Shown here piece after piece: positions 24,809-33,597 of a stretch of 64,000 nucleotides of DNA. Origin of the DNA: Endozoicomonas numazuensis (GTDB lineage: Bacteria > Pseudomonadota > Gammaproteobacteria > Pseudomonadales > Endozoicomonadaceae). The stretch spans positions 726,478 to 790,477 of the forward strand of contig NZ_JOKH01000001.1 of NCBI RefSeq assembly GCF_000722635.1, written 5' to 3'. The notes beneath the pieces are model-generated. The model saw nothing but the letters and a program-made list of their open reading frames with translations, was not told the origin of the DNA and did no database searches. The number at the start of each line of letters is the position of its first letter. Position 1 is the stretch's first letter. Both the position numbers and the translations under genes were made by a program.

Positions 24809-26044
24809 ATGTGCGACAGCCATAAGCATGTAAGCATTAACTCACCGGCTATCCTTATTGGTGCAGCTGTTCTTGGCTTGCTCAGTGGCTGGCTGGATAT
24901 TGCTATGGTTAACCAGATCTGCGAGGTGGTTGCAGATATTTTTATCAGGCTGCTAAAACTTGTTAGCCTGCCCATTATATTCTTCTCTCTGGTAGCAACC
25001 CTGTCGGGCATGAGTGACATGGCAGACGTTCGGTCTCTGGGCGGGCGGGTAGTCAAGTACACACTCCTGACAACCCTGCTCTCTGCAAGCCTGGCTCTGG
25101 GCTTATATCTCTTGCTGAACCCTTCTCAAAATGCATCTGGGCTGTTGGATAGCAGCACACCTGCTGTGACTACGGTCAGTTATTGGAACCATCTTCTCAA
25201 TATCATTCCTTCAAACCTCATTGAGCCCTTCCTCAACAATAACGTGATGGGTGTCCTGTTTCTGGCTTTTGTACTCAGTGGCTCTATCCTCTCTCTGGGA
25301 AAGGAACACAAACAAACTTTGCACCAGCTCTTTGAAAGCTTGTTTGCTGCCGTGATGAAAATGACCGGGTTCTTTCTGAAATTAATGCCTCTGGCGGTTT
25401 GGGCCTTTGTCACTCTGTTCGTCAAGGATGTACAGAATCATGAGGTACTGCAGGGGCTCGCACTTTATTTGCTTTGTGTATTGCTTGCCAACCTGATTCA
25501 GGCAGGGGTTGTTTTACCCACTCTGTTGAAAATTCGTGGGATTCCACCAGTCAATGCTCTCAAGGCCATGTGGCCAGCCCTGACCATTGCTTTCTTTGCC
25601 AAGTCATCCAGCGCCGCCCTGCCTTCGGCCGTTGATTGTGCAGAGCGACGATTAGGCCTTCAACGAAAAGTGGCTCGCTTCAGCATGCCGCTGTGCATAA
25701 CTGTCAATATGAATGCCTGTGCAGCCTATATCCTGATCACAGTACTCTTCGTCTCCCAGAGTAATGGCGTGCAATTTACTTCGCTGGAGATGTTTTCCTG
25801 GATTATTGTGGCCACCATTGCAGCTATAGGAAATGCAGGCGTCCCTATGGGATGCTACATGTTATCCAGCGCTTTCCTGGCTGCCATGGGAGTAGAGATG
25901 CAACTGATGGTGCTTATTCTGCCGTTTTATGCCTTTATCGATATGCTGGAGAGTGCCATCAATGTCTGGTCAGACTCTTGCGTTACGGCCATGGTCAACC
26001 AGGAATTGGTTGCGGAAGGAGAACAGTCTCTGGAAGAAGTTTAG
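24809..26044 (+). CDS. Dicarboxylate/amino acid:cation symporter (SDF/DAACS family)
   Basis: 411 residues with about eight membrane helices and two hairpins. Signatures are the FIRLLKLVSLPIIFFSLVATLSG block (about residues 46-68), the serine-rich re-entrant loop FFAKSSSAALPSAVDCAERR (about 267-286), NMNACAAYI (about 303-311, usually NMDGTA), and GNAGVPMG (about 342-349). It takes up dicarboxylates or small amino acids (Glu, Asp or Ser) with Na+ or H+. The altered NMDGTA motif (NMNACA) warns against naming a substrate. Convergent with bioA. Confidence 0.9.
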   Translation: MCDSHKHVSINSPAILIGAAVLGLLSGWLDIAMVNQICEVVADIFIRLLKLVSLPIIFFSLVATLSGMSDMADVRSLGGRVVKYTLLTTLLSASLALGLYLLLNPSQNASGLLDSSTPAVTTVSYWNHLLNIIPSNLIEPFLNNNVMGVLFLAFVLSGSILSLGKEHKQTLHQLFESLFAAVMKMTGFFLKLMPLAVWAFVTLFVKDVQNHEVLQGLALYLLCVLLANLIQAGVVLPTLLKIRGIPPVNALKAMWPALTIAFFAKSSSAALPSAVDCAERRLGLQRKVARFSMPLCITVNMNACAAYILITVLFVSQSNGVQFTSLEMFSWIIVATIAAIGNAGVPMGCYMLSSAFLAAMGVEMQLMVLILPFYAFIDMLESAINVWSDSCVTAMVNQELVAEGEQSLEEV

Positions 26045-26054
26045 GGGCCAGCCA

Positions 26055-26078
26055 CTCCCTGTCCTTCAGAACAGGGAG
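26055..26078. terminator. Stem-loop between convergent symporter and bioA
   Basis: Perfect 8-bp stem CTCCCTGT/ACAGGGAG with an 8-nt loop, in the 48-bp gap between convergent genes. It has no long T-tract. Confidence 0.6.
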
Positions 26079-26092
26079 CATCAACTTTCCTG

Positions 26093-27448
26093 TTAACTGA
26101 TCGACTTAACAACAGTACAAATAGCCTTGCACAGTGTCTCCAGGTCTTCATCAGAAATGACATAAGGCGGCATAACATACACCAACTTGCCGAAAGGTCT
26201 GACCCAAACCCCCTGCTCAGGGAATCGGGGTTGAATCTCAGACATCACGACAGGCTCCTTTAGCTCCACCACACCAATAGCACCCAGCACCCGAACATTA
26301 TCAACGGTGTTCAGCTCTGCGCAGGGAGATAAACCATCCCATAGTTTTTTCTCAATATTAGCCACCTGATCTATCCACGCCCCTGTGGAGAGAATGTCCA
26401 TGCTCGCAACGCCTGCTGCACAGGCCAGGGGATTGGCCATGAAAGTAGGGCCATGCATGATAGGGCCTGAGGCACAGATGGTCTTACTGATTTCCTCAGT
26501 GCACATCACAGCAGACAGAGTCATATAGCCACCGGTCAGCGCTTTACCCACACACATGATGTCAGGGATAACATCAGCATGTTCACAGGCAAACATTTTG
26601 CCTGTTCGGCCAAAGCCCGTAGCAATCTCATCATGAATCAGCAGGACATCATGTTCATCGCAAAGTTCTCTGACCTTTTTCAGAAAATCCGGTGAGTAGA
26701 AATGCATACCACCAGCTCCCTGAACAATAGGCTCAATAATGACAGCTGCCACCTGATGATTCAGAGATTCCAACTCAGTACGAAATGTCTGAATATGATG
26801 ATCTTCAAAGGTTTCATCAAAGCCGCACCCAGGTCTCGGTACAAAATGATGCTCAGGAAGAATACCCGTGAACAATTGATGCATACCGCTATCAGGGTCA
26901 CAGACAGCCATCCCTCCCGTGGTATCACCGAAATACCCTCCTTTGAATGTCAGTAGCTTGTTTTTATGGGTTTCCCCTTTGCACTGCCAATACTGCATGG
27001 CCATCTTGATGGCAACTTCTACAGCGACTGATCCGGAATCAGCAAAAAATACGGTTTTGATAGGCTCGGGGGTCAACTCGATCAGTCTTCGAGTCAATTC
27101 GATAGCAGGCTTATGAGTCAATCCACCGAACATGACATGGGACATGGAATCGACCTGATCCTTAACGGCCTGATTCATCACCGGATGGTTATAACCATGC
27201 ACCATACACCACCAGGAAGACATTCCATCAATCACTTCCCTGCCATCACTCAGGCGAAGTCTGACGCCTGAAGCACTTTCAACAGCAAACAGCTCATACT
27301 GGCTGGGTGTTGTCCCATAGGGGTGCCAGATATGGCGGGCATCAAACTCAAGATCAGACTGTGTGATGGTTCGATCCAAAATTGGCTCCAACGTCTTCAG
27401 GTATACAGAAAGTAATGAATAATATGCTAAATCCCCGGAACAATTCAC
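26093..27448 (-). CDS. bioA: Adenosylmethionine-8-amino-7-oxononanoate aminotransferase
   Basis: 451 residues. A PLP-dependent class III aminotransferase that makes 7,8-diaminopelargonate in biotin synthesis, using SAM as amino donor. Landmarks are RHIWHPYGTT (about 38-47), SSWWCMVHGYNHP (about 77-89), DSGSVAVEVAIKMA (about 135-148), the HDEIATGFGRTG cofactor block and the catalytic lysine in CVGKALTGGY. The frame opens at a GTG (27448) with no clear ribosome-binding site; the true start may be nearer the RHIWHPY block. No other bio genes are nearby, and a broken DUF547 gene lies immediately upstream. Confidence 0.94.
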   Translation of the reverse strand: MNCSGDLAYYSLLSVYLKTLEPILDRTITQSDLEFDARHIWHPYGTTPSQYELFAVESASGVRLRLSDGREVIDGMSSWWCMVHGYNHPVMNQAVKDQVDSMSHVMFGGLTHKPAIELTRRLIELTPEPIKTVFFADSGSVAVEVAIKMAMQYWQCKGETHKNKLLTFKGGYFGDTTGGMAVCDPDSGMHQLFTGILPEHHFVPRPGCGFDETFEDHHIQTFRTELESLNHQVAAVIIEPIVQGAGGMHFYSPDFLKKVRELCDEHDVLLIHDEIATGFGRTGKMFACEHADVIPDIMCVGKALTGGYMTLSAVMCTEEISKTICASGPIMHGPTFMANPLACAAGVASMDILSTGAWIDQVANIEKKLWDGLSPCAELNTVDNVRVLGAIGVVELKEPVVMSEIQPRFPEQGVWVRPFGKLVYVMPPYVISDEDLETLCKAICTVVKSIS

Positions 27449-27492
27449 CGATAGCTGCCTTATTCCTGAAATAATTTTAAGTACACAACTTC

Positions 27493-28166
27493 ATGACAAA
27501 AATGAGCCAGAACGACAGAGTCAGCCACCTTTATACCCATTGGATTTCAAGATGCTACCAGGAGGCCGTCCTCTCCTCCCTAATTGAGCATCACTACGAT
27601 CTTCGAACCGACTGTTTTGACTATGAAGCCTGTAAAACATCGGGCGATTACAGCAAGATTCAATCCATTATGGATAAGCAGGATTTTTTCAGGGATTTCG
27701 TTATCAACTCAAACCTCATGCCTTTTCACTGGATGAGATTGAACATGGTATTCTCAGGGCCAATACCCCCTCTTTCAGAAAACTGAGAAAACCTCTGCAA
27801 CGTCGTCATCCGGCTTATCTCTATACTATGAGCCAGCTCGATCCCAGAATTCATATGGCTTTCCACTGTGCCTGCCAAAGCTCAGCACCTCTCAGAGCCT
27901 TCTGTCCAGAATCCATAGAACAAGAGCTCGAAGCCGCTTCTGCTGACTTCCTTAATCGTCACGCCTCTATCCATGAAAACAAGCTGTCTTTGCCTCGGTG
28001 TTTCTACTGGTACAAAAAAGATTTTGGACAATAGTCCGGAATTCTGAACTTTGTTGAACAGCATCATCCTGACCCTGAATTCAGGCACCAGATTGCCTTG
28101 CAGGGCAGTCGTATGAAAATCCATTTCACAGAATTTGACTGGAGACTGAACAGTAAGGAGAAATGA
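27493..28166 (+). pseudogene. DUF547-family gene, frameshifted and nonsense-interrupted
   Basis: Three pieces join to a recognisable DUF547 C-terminal region. Frame one runs to about 27700 (...IMDKQDFFRDF). The sequence then continues in another frame with FSLDEIEHGILR, a hallmark of the family, and DPRIHMAFHCACQSSAPL ... LPRCFYWYKKDFGQ. A TAG at 28032-28034 is followed in the same frame by SGILNFVEQH ... FTEFDWRLN, the normal family end, stopping at 28166. So there is one frameshift and one amber codon, and the N-terminal half also seems missing. DUF547 function is unknown. Confidence 0.75.
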
Positions 28167-28217
28167 GTTACAATTGTCCGATTAACCCATTATTTTTTTC
28201 AGCCGCAGTAGAACCCA

Positions 28218-29072
28218 ATGACCGCATTGTTCGTCAACCAGCTCACCACTCTCGATTTCAGTTATCTTTCCCCGGAACGAGGGGTTGTAGGGGAAACCTG
28301 GCTGGTCGATGTCGTGCTAAAAGGCAATTTGGATGAACAAGGCATGGTGTTTGACTTTGGCCATGTTAAAAAGCAGATAAAAGCATCTTTGGACCTTCTG
28401 GCTGATCACCGTTTGCTTGTGCCCACAGCTCATCAGGCCCTGACAATCAAAGCCGACAATGAAGAGCGCCTCTCTGTTCAGATGCAGACCAGCAGTGGTG
28501 ACATCATTGAGTGTAAAGCTCCGGCTCAAGCCATCCTGCTGGTTAATGCTCAAGAAATCACACCCCAGGCTCTGACCCCTTTTCTGGAAAAAACACTGCT
28601 TGATGAACTGCCTGATAATGTCAGCGGTGTTGAGCTGCAGATTTATCCTGAACAGTTCTCCGGTGCCTTTTACCATTACAGCCACGGCCTTAAAAAGCAT
28701 CTGGGTGACTGCCAGAGAATTGCACATGGTCATCGCTCCCCAATCCATATCTACTTGAATGGACAGCGTGACCCTATGGAGGAAGCAGGCTGGGCTGAAA
28801 CCTGGAAAGACATTTACATAGCCACCCGTGAAGATTTGCTGGAGACAGTCACTCTGGGTAAGCAAGAGCACTTTCGTTTTGGCTATACCTCTGACCAGGG
28901 CTATTTCGAGCTGACCATCGCTGAAGACCGCTGCTACCTGATTGATACAGACAGTACCGTAGAACTTCTGGCTGAACATATTGCGTCTATGCTGAAGAGC
29001 CGCCATCCGGACCAGTCAGTCCGAGTGGTCGCCTTTGAAGGTTTTAACAAAGGCGCTGTTGCAGAAAAATAA
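28218..29072 (+). CDS. 6-pyruvoyl-tetrahydropterin synthase-family protein (QueD-like, two-part)
   Basis: 284 residues. The N-terminal half has the PTPS pattern: a GETWLVDVVLKG strand (about residues 25-36) then GMVFDFGHVKKQI (about 42-54) and LADHRLLVP (about 61-69). The C-terminal half has QRIAHGHRSPIHIYLNG (about 165-181) with the histidines expected of a metal site. The arrangement resembles the long 6-carboxytetrahydropterin synthase-type proteins of Proteobacteria, linked to queuosine or pterin synthesis. The exact reaction is not certain. A perfect hairpin follows the stop. Confidence 0.75.
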   Translation: MTALFVNQLTTLDFSYLSPERGVVGETWLVDVVLKGNLDEQGMVFDFGHVKKQIKASLDLLADHRLLVPTAHQALTIKADNEERLSVQMQTSSGDIIECKAPAQAILLVNAQEITPQALTPFLEKTLLDELPDNVSGVELQIYPEQFSGAFYHYSHGLKKHLGDCQRIAHGHRSPIHIYLNGQRDPMEEAGWAETWKDIYIATREDLLETVTLGKQEHFRFGYTSDQGYFELTIAEDRCYLIDTDSTVELLAEHIASMLKSRHPDQSVRVVAFEGFNKGAVAEK

Positions 29073-29093
29073 ACCTTCCCACCTTTCCCCTTC

Positions 29094-29117
29094 AGGAATC
29101 TTCGACTGAAGATTCCT
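29094..29117 (+). terminator. Perfect 10-bp hairpin after the PTPS-family gene
   Basis: AGGAATCTTC-GACT-GAAGATTCCT begins 22 bases after the stop codon. It probably terminates or protects the transcript. No T-tract follows. Confidence 0.6.
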
Positions 29118-29148
29118 GTCAACCATTGCACCAATCGATTCCATCGAT

Positions 29149-29200
29149 GACCTCGTTCTACTGAATGTTATTCTTGACCACTATTCTCAGTCAGACGCCT
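29149..29200. mobile_element. MITE right-end fragment
   Basis: About 52 bp match the right end of the complete element that follows (CCTCGTTCTACTGAAT... through CTATTCTC.GTCAG). It directly abuts the left terminus of the next copy, giving a head-to-tail partial tandem. Confidence 0.7.
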
Positions 29201-29364
29201 AGGAGCCTGACCGAGAATAGGCAGGTCGGCCTAAAATCCAGAAAGAACGGCCCATTTTTCCGATAAATTTGATTGAATAGGCCCACTATTCGCACAAATT
29301 TATCGAAAAAATGGCCTCGTTCTACTGAATTTTATTCTCGACCACTATTCTCGGTCAGCCTCCT
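29201..29364. mobile_element. Complete MITE-like element, 164 bp
   Basis: Terminal inverted repeats of ~20 bp: AGGAGCCTGACCGAGAATAG at the left and the complement of AGGAGGCTGACCGAGAATAG at the right. The interior contains a further long inverted pair (CCATTTTTCCGATAAATTT... with AAATTTATCGAAAAAATGG), so a single strand would fold into one long hairpin. It has no coding capacity. The same family occurs at 6517, 12291 and 22350. Confidence 0.85.
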
Positions 29365-29411
29365 AGAATTAAAGTAAGGTGCATCGATGAACTGTCTGAA
29401 ATGGATTTCTT

Positions 29412-30068
29412 ATGGCAATCGAAGATATCAATAATCGTCCTGTCCAACCCTCTTCGGTCAAACAAGATCCGGAACTAGGTGTATCCGGTGAGCAACAGGT
29501 TGAAGAAGAGGTTGAAAGTACTTTTGAAGACTTGAAAAGCAACATGGAAGAGATGCTGCAATTCAATTACGCCATCATCCATGAACTGCTAGGACAAATT
29601 GCAGCGATCAGTCCTTATCGGGCCGATATGGCTCAGGGAAAACAGCCCGAAGTCGCAGCCATCGAAGCTTCAGACTCTGCCAAAGCAACACCCGTGGCTC
29701 CTGTGGGAGAAGCCAGTGCTTCTGCTTACCTGGCTGGCTTGCAGCACATTGAAGGTATGATGGGCAACCATGATATCAAACTTCAGGAAATGTTCGACAA
29801 GCTGGCCTTGTCACGTTCAGGCAGAAAGTCAGACCTGAAAAACCAGGGTCTGGAATTTGAACGCCTGAAGTCCATCATCATTCAGGCTGAAGGTCGAATG
29901 AATCAGACACTGAGCCAGATGCCTGAAACTCTGCCGGAACATACCGGTAGAATGATGAAGGACATGCTGCCAGAGTTTATTGAAAAGTTGCAAAAATACG
30001 ATGGTAGTTTTCGTGAAGCGCTGACAGAGGTGCGTGAAGAAATTCTCAGGGTCAGCTCACACCAGTGA
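29412..30068 (+). CDS. Uncharacterised coiled-coil protein
   Basis: 218 residues, no recognised family. The N-terminal ~45 residues are acidic and Glu-rich (EQQVEEEVESTFEDLKSNMEE), the middle (about 70-105) is Ala/Pro/Ser-rich and probably disordered, and the C-terminal half (about 110-215) is amphipathic helix with Met/Gln/Leu-rich heptads. No signal peptide or membrane segment. The gene starts 47 bp after a complete MITE and overlaps the 3' end of the convergent iron operon by 12 bp. Confidence 0.6.
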   Translation: MAIEDINNRPVQPSSVKQDPELGVSGEQQVEEEVESTFEDLKSNMEEMLQFNYAIIHELLGQIAAISPYRADMAQGKQPEVAAIEASDSAKATPVAPVGEASASAYLAGLQHIEGMMGNHDIKLQEMFDKLALSRSGRKSDLKNQGLEFERLKSIIIQAEGRMNQTLSQMPETLPEHTGRMMKDMLPEFIEKLQKYDGSFREALTEVREEILRVSSHQ

Positions 30069-31157
30069 TAACATATGGTTATCCCACTGGTTGTGCCTGA
30101 ATTGTGCCTTAGAAACTTCTTCTGCCTGCCCGTTTTGACATTTCAGAAGTTGAATCCCCCCCAAACCATTGCTAATCGCCAGCAGTCCTGATGCGGTTCT
30201 GGCCGCTCCTGAGCAATCCCGATTATGGATAAGCGTTTTCAATGTTCCTGACATGACATCAATTAGCCCAACCCTGTTACCTCTGGGGCTCGTCACCGCC
30301 AGAGTATTGTTATCGGGCATAAAACAGACACTGGCAATATAACCATGGAAGGATAACCATTCAGCTTCCGTCGCTTTAACCGGTTTCAATGGTTCCCCCC
30401 TTTGATGCAGAGCCACCAGCGGCAGAACACCCGGATCGCCCTGATATTGCATACCAACAGCAACTGTACCGTCAGGCATTACATCCAGATGACGAATGCT
30501 TAAAGCATGATCAATGAGAACCTGCCTCTCCAACTCTGCTCCCGAATCACGATCAATGTAGAGCAAAGCGGGTTTCATATTATCCGGATTCAATGGTGTA
30601 CGCCCTGAGTCCGGGTGGGTCTTAATACCTCCCAAAGCGACCACCAGTGTTTCACCATCGGGCATCATAGCCACCTCATGGGGGCCAGAACCATCCAGTT
30701 GAAACTCTCCTGCTCTTTTATACCCCTGCCCGGCATCATAGATACCCACTACACCCTGCAGAGTTTCAAGATTATTTTCAGTGGTATATAGCCACCGGCC
30801 ATCCTCACTGAATACACCATGACCATAAAAGTGCCGTAATGAATCACTGTTCACCGTCTGAATAGCCTGCTCCGGCTTATGCCAATCCAGATGATAAAGT
30901 AATTTCCCCGGCCTTCTGTCGAACACAACCACTTCTGAGCTGAAAGGTCTGGCAGCTATATCGTGCGCTCTTGCAGGGATTGGCCAGCATCCTGTTACTT
31001 CACCATTATGGGTAAAGGTCTGAATGAAATATTGGTCATTCGGATCTCTGGCAACACTGATCAATACTGACGAAGTCTGGAGTGATATTGAGCAACCTGA
31101 CAATGAGAGCCCCGCTAATCCCAAACCGGTTTTGAGAAAAGTACGCCGATTCAACAC
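30057..31157 (-). CDS. DUF1513-family periplasmic protein, last gene of iron operon
   Basis: 366 residues. A twin-arginine-type signal (NRRTFLKTGLGLAGLSLSGC, residues 3-22) with a possible lipobox Cys at 22. The mature part looks like a beta-propeller with repeated PDG-type turns (SEDGRWLYTT, MPDGETLVVALGG, MPDGTVAVGMQYQG, MPDNNTLAVTSPRG), the DUF1513 pattern. It ends a four-gene operon with two imelysin proteins and a di-haem protein, as in pseudomonads. Its role in iron uptake is by association only. Confidence 0.88.
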   Translation of the reverse strand: MLNRRTFLKTGLGLAGLSLSGCSISLQTSSVLISVARDPNDQYFIQTFTHNGEVTGCWPIPARAHDIAARPFSSEVVVFDRRPGKLLYHLDWHKPEQAIQTVNSDSLRHFYGHGVFSEDGRWLYTTENNLETLQGVVGIYDAGQGYKRAGEFQLDGSGPHEVAMMPDGETLVVALGGIKTHPDSGRTPLNPDNMKPALLYIDRDSGAELERQVLIDHALSIRHLDVMPDGTVAVGMQYQGDPGVLPLVALHQRGEPLKPVKATEAEWLSFHGYIASVCFMPDNNTLAVTSPRGNRVGLIDVMSGTLKTLIHNRDCSGAARTASGLLAISNGLGGIQLLKCQNGQAEEVSKAQFRHNQWDNHMLSLV

Positions 31158-32192
31158 TTAGTCACCGTCGTTAGTATTAAAACCGAGGGGTATATTCAGG
31201 GCGGATGAAGCCTTCTGGATATTCATTCTCAAGCCTGACAGATTATCGTTTAATACAATGAGACGACCTCTGCCATGTGATTCCACCAAGCCATTAATAG
31301 AAGCAGGTAATTGCTCCACCTCTCTGTTAATTCGGCTCAAGTCCTCCGACAACTGCTGCCATATCAATCGGTCTTGTTCAGACAAATGGCCATCAAGGAC
31401 AAAAGACGTCATTTTCAAACCTGCTGACAGAGAATGTCTGAGATTGCTTAATGACTGTCCACTGCGCCAGGATTCAGCCAGGTAGTGATTAACCTTCTTT
31501 TTCCCTAATGGCAGCCTGATTTCTCGAATCAACCGTGAAGACAATACGTCAAGACTGTTCAATACCAGTACCGAAACCGTCACCTGTTTCTCAGGATCCG
31601 AGCTGGTGTATTCATTATAAAGAACACCATGACCCTGCCACTTCCCGACCATCTCAGCAGCATTCAAAACCAGTGTATTGCTGACCGATTTCAAAAAACG
31701 ACAACGGTTTGCTTCACCCAAAAGAATGCGCTGGCCACTGCTTGGATCAAACAATAAATATTCCAGAGCAGAAAGCCCTTGAACGATGACACTCTCTTCA
31801 GTTAGATCAGAGCCAACAGGCTTTTTCAACAAAGCTTCTATTTTCCGACCGATCAGATTTTTTTTGTCAGGCCAGAATTGAAAACGCCAGCTTTCCATGT
31901 TCTCTTCAAGATAAATCTGGGAGACAGCCTCAACGCTCTGCCAGGCAGACATGGACTCACTCCAGCTGTCGCGAAGAGTCAGAAAGTTTTTTTCGACAGG
32001 ACTCGAACAAAACCGGTCTGCCTGCTGACTCAGCTGAACAGCTCTTTGCTGCATTGCGGAAAGATCAGCAATGATGACGTCATTCAGATAGCGGGTCTTG
32101 CTTGCAACCTTTTCGCCTTTATCCTGACTGCACCCTGTTAACAACAAAGACAAACTGACTGCACACATTAAGGGACTCAAGAAGCGTGTCAT
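31158..32192 (-). CDS. Imelysin-family lipoprotein (second copy)
   Basis: 344 residues from the ATG at 32192, which gives a clean lipoprotein signal (LSLLLTGC, Cys ~20); longer frames run into the upstream gene. It overlaps the upstream stop by 4 bp (translational coupling) and abuts the next gene. Imelysin/EfeO-type domains bind iron in the periplasm. The family motif GxHxxE appears here as GLSALEYLLF (histidine replaced by serine), so iron binding may be weakened compared with the first imelysin of the operon. Confidence 0.85.
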   Translation of the reverse strand: MTRFLSPLMCAVSLSLLLTGCSQDKGEKVASKTRYLNDVIIADLSAMQQRAVQLSQQADRFCSSPVEKNFLTLRDSWSESMSAWQSVEAVSQIYLEENMESWRFQFWPDKKNLIGRKIEALLKKPVGSDLTEESVIVQGLSALEYLLFDPSSGQRILLGEANRCRFLKSVSNTLVLNAAEMVGKWQGHGVLYNEYTSSDPEKQVTVSVLVLNSLDVLSSRLIREIRLPLGKKKVNHYLAESWRSGQSLSNLRHSLSAGLKMTSFVLDGHLSEQDRLIWQQLSEDLSRINREVEQLPASINGLVESHGRGRLIVLNDNLSGLRMNIQKASSALNIPLGFNTNDGD

Positions 32193-33595
32193 AAAGAACC
32201 TATAAACTTCAGCAGTGCTGACCTCTGTTCTTTTTCCATGGCAACAAAACGATCTCTTGCAGCCTGAGCTTCGCCACCATGCCAAAGAATGGCTTCCTGG
32301 ATTGTTCGGGCTCTGCCATCGTGCAGGAAAGTAGCTTCAATACTGACTTCATGGGTTTTGCTGATTCCCCAGAGCGGTGGAGTACGCCATTCAACACCAC
32401 TGGCGAGGAACTCAGGTCGATGATCTGCAAGCCCTTCACCCATGTCGTGTAACAGTAAATCACTGTAAGGCCAGATCAACTGATCAGATTGTTCTGGCTG
32501 ATTTTTTAGTCGAGGCGTTTTATAACTGGGTATATGACAGGCTGCACAACCGATATCGTTAAACAGTTTCTTGCCTTTAAGTACCGTTTTATTTTTTGCC
32601 TCAGACCTGACAGGAACCGCCAGGTTGCGGGTATAAAACGTCACCTTTTTGAGAATCTTGTCAGAAATTTCAGGCTTTTCCCCGGTCAACAGATCTCTGC
32701 AGGAGGTCTGGGCTTCACTGCAATTCTCTTCGGGAAACAGTATTGAAGTAATGCCCATATCACCATTAAAGGCTGCCGCATTCTGCTGCTTGAGGTCAGG
32801 CTGCCCTGCTTTCCAGCCAAATCGCCCCATTACCGTTTTGTTTTGCTCCAAATCCCATACCCGGTTGGCACGTCCGGAAATGCCATCATCATCCCGGTCA
32901 TCAGGGTCTTCATAGGTTAACAGGCTGGAGTCTGTTAATGCTTCAAGCAGCCCTAACCCGATCATGGGCGAAGCTACCCGGGGAGACATCATCAGATTTT
33001 CAGGCAATGGCCCATAACCTGGATGAGTAATACTGAAGAAAGGCTTTCTCAGCTCAACTTTCTCCCCCCCTTTCAGGATGACCTCAGAATATTCATAGCG
33101 AACCTGAACTCTCCCCTCAGGCACACTGCCAGGCAATGCAAAGTCCTGAATCTGCCCCCCATAAACAGGATGAGGAACAAAGCCACTTTTGAGTAACACT
33201 TGTGGATCGGTCTCATCGGTAGCTGGCACACTGATTCTCATTAACAGTGAGACTTTGTTGAGATCACCCTTTTTAGGCGCATGACCCCGTCCATCTTTGA
33301 TATGACAATTCTGGCAGCTGTTGGTATTGAAGAGCGGACCCAGCCCGTCCCGAGCAGTTGTCGAGGATGGAGAAGCTATCCAGGGATTACGGAAAAAACT
33401 GTTTCCGACATTAAAATCCAGCCTGCGTGTCACCTTCATGTTACCCGCTGGCATTGAGAAAGCATTGCGACCAGCGATGGTGACTGACGTGTCACCACCC
33501 GGCCTGTCTTCACCAGGCTCATAAACAGACAACTCTTCCTGAGAGCAGCCTGTCAATATCAACACCAGTGTCAGAAAACCTATCCTTGTTTTCAT
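32189..33595 (-). CDS. Di-haem oxidoreductase (DUF1111, thiol-oxidoreductase-like)
   Basis: 468 residues. A lipoprotein-type signal (LVLILTGC, Cys ~17), then two c-type haem attachment motifs: CQNCH (about residues 97-101) and CAACH (about 352-356). The DUF1111 hallmarks FFRNPW, FNTNSCQNCHIKDGRGH and the C-terminal TPPLWG ... FLHDGRA are all present. It is probably a periplasmic electron-transfer or peroxidase-like protein serving iron oxidation state in this operon. It starts 3 bp after the upstream imelysin stop. Confidence 0.92.
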   Translation of the reverse strand: MKTRIGFLTLVLILTGCSQEELSVYEPGEDRPGGDTSVTIAGRNAFSMPAGNMKVTRRLDFNVGNSFFRNPWIASPSSTTARDGLGPLFNTNSCQNCHIKDGRGHAPKKGDLNKVSLLMRISVPATDETDPQVLLKSGFVPHPVYGGQIQDFALPGSVPEGRVQVRYEYSEVILKGGEKVELRKPFFSITHPGYGPLPENLMMSPRVASPMIGLGLLEALTDSSLLTYEDPDDRDDDGISGRANRVWDLEQNKTVMGRFGWKAGQPDLKQQNAAAFNGDMGITSILFPEENCSEAQTSCRDLLTGEKPEISDKILKKVTFYTRNLAVPVRSEAKNKTVLKGKKLFNDIGCAACHIPSYKTPRLKNQPEQSDQLIWPYSDLLLHDMGEGLADHRPEFLASGVEWRTPPLWGISKTHEVSIEATFLHDGRARTIQEAILWHGGEAQAARDRFVAMEKEQRSALLKFIGSL

Positions 33596-33597
33596 TC

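Noticed and set aside
24731-24832. 33-codon frame overlapping the symporter start
   Set aside because: No ribosome-binding site and no resemblance to a known leader peptide.
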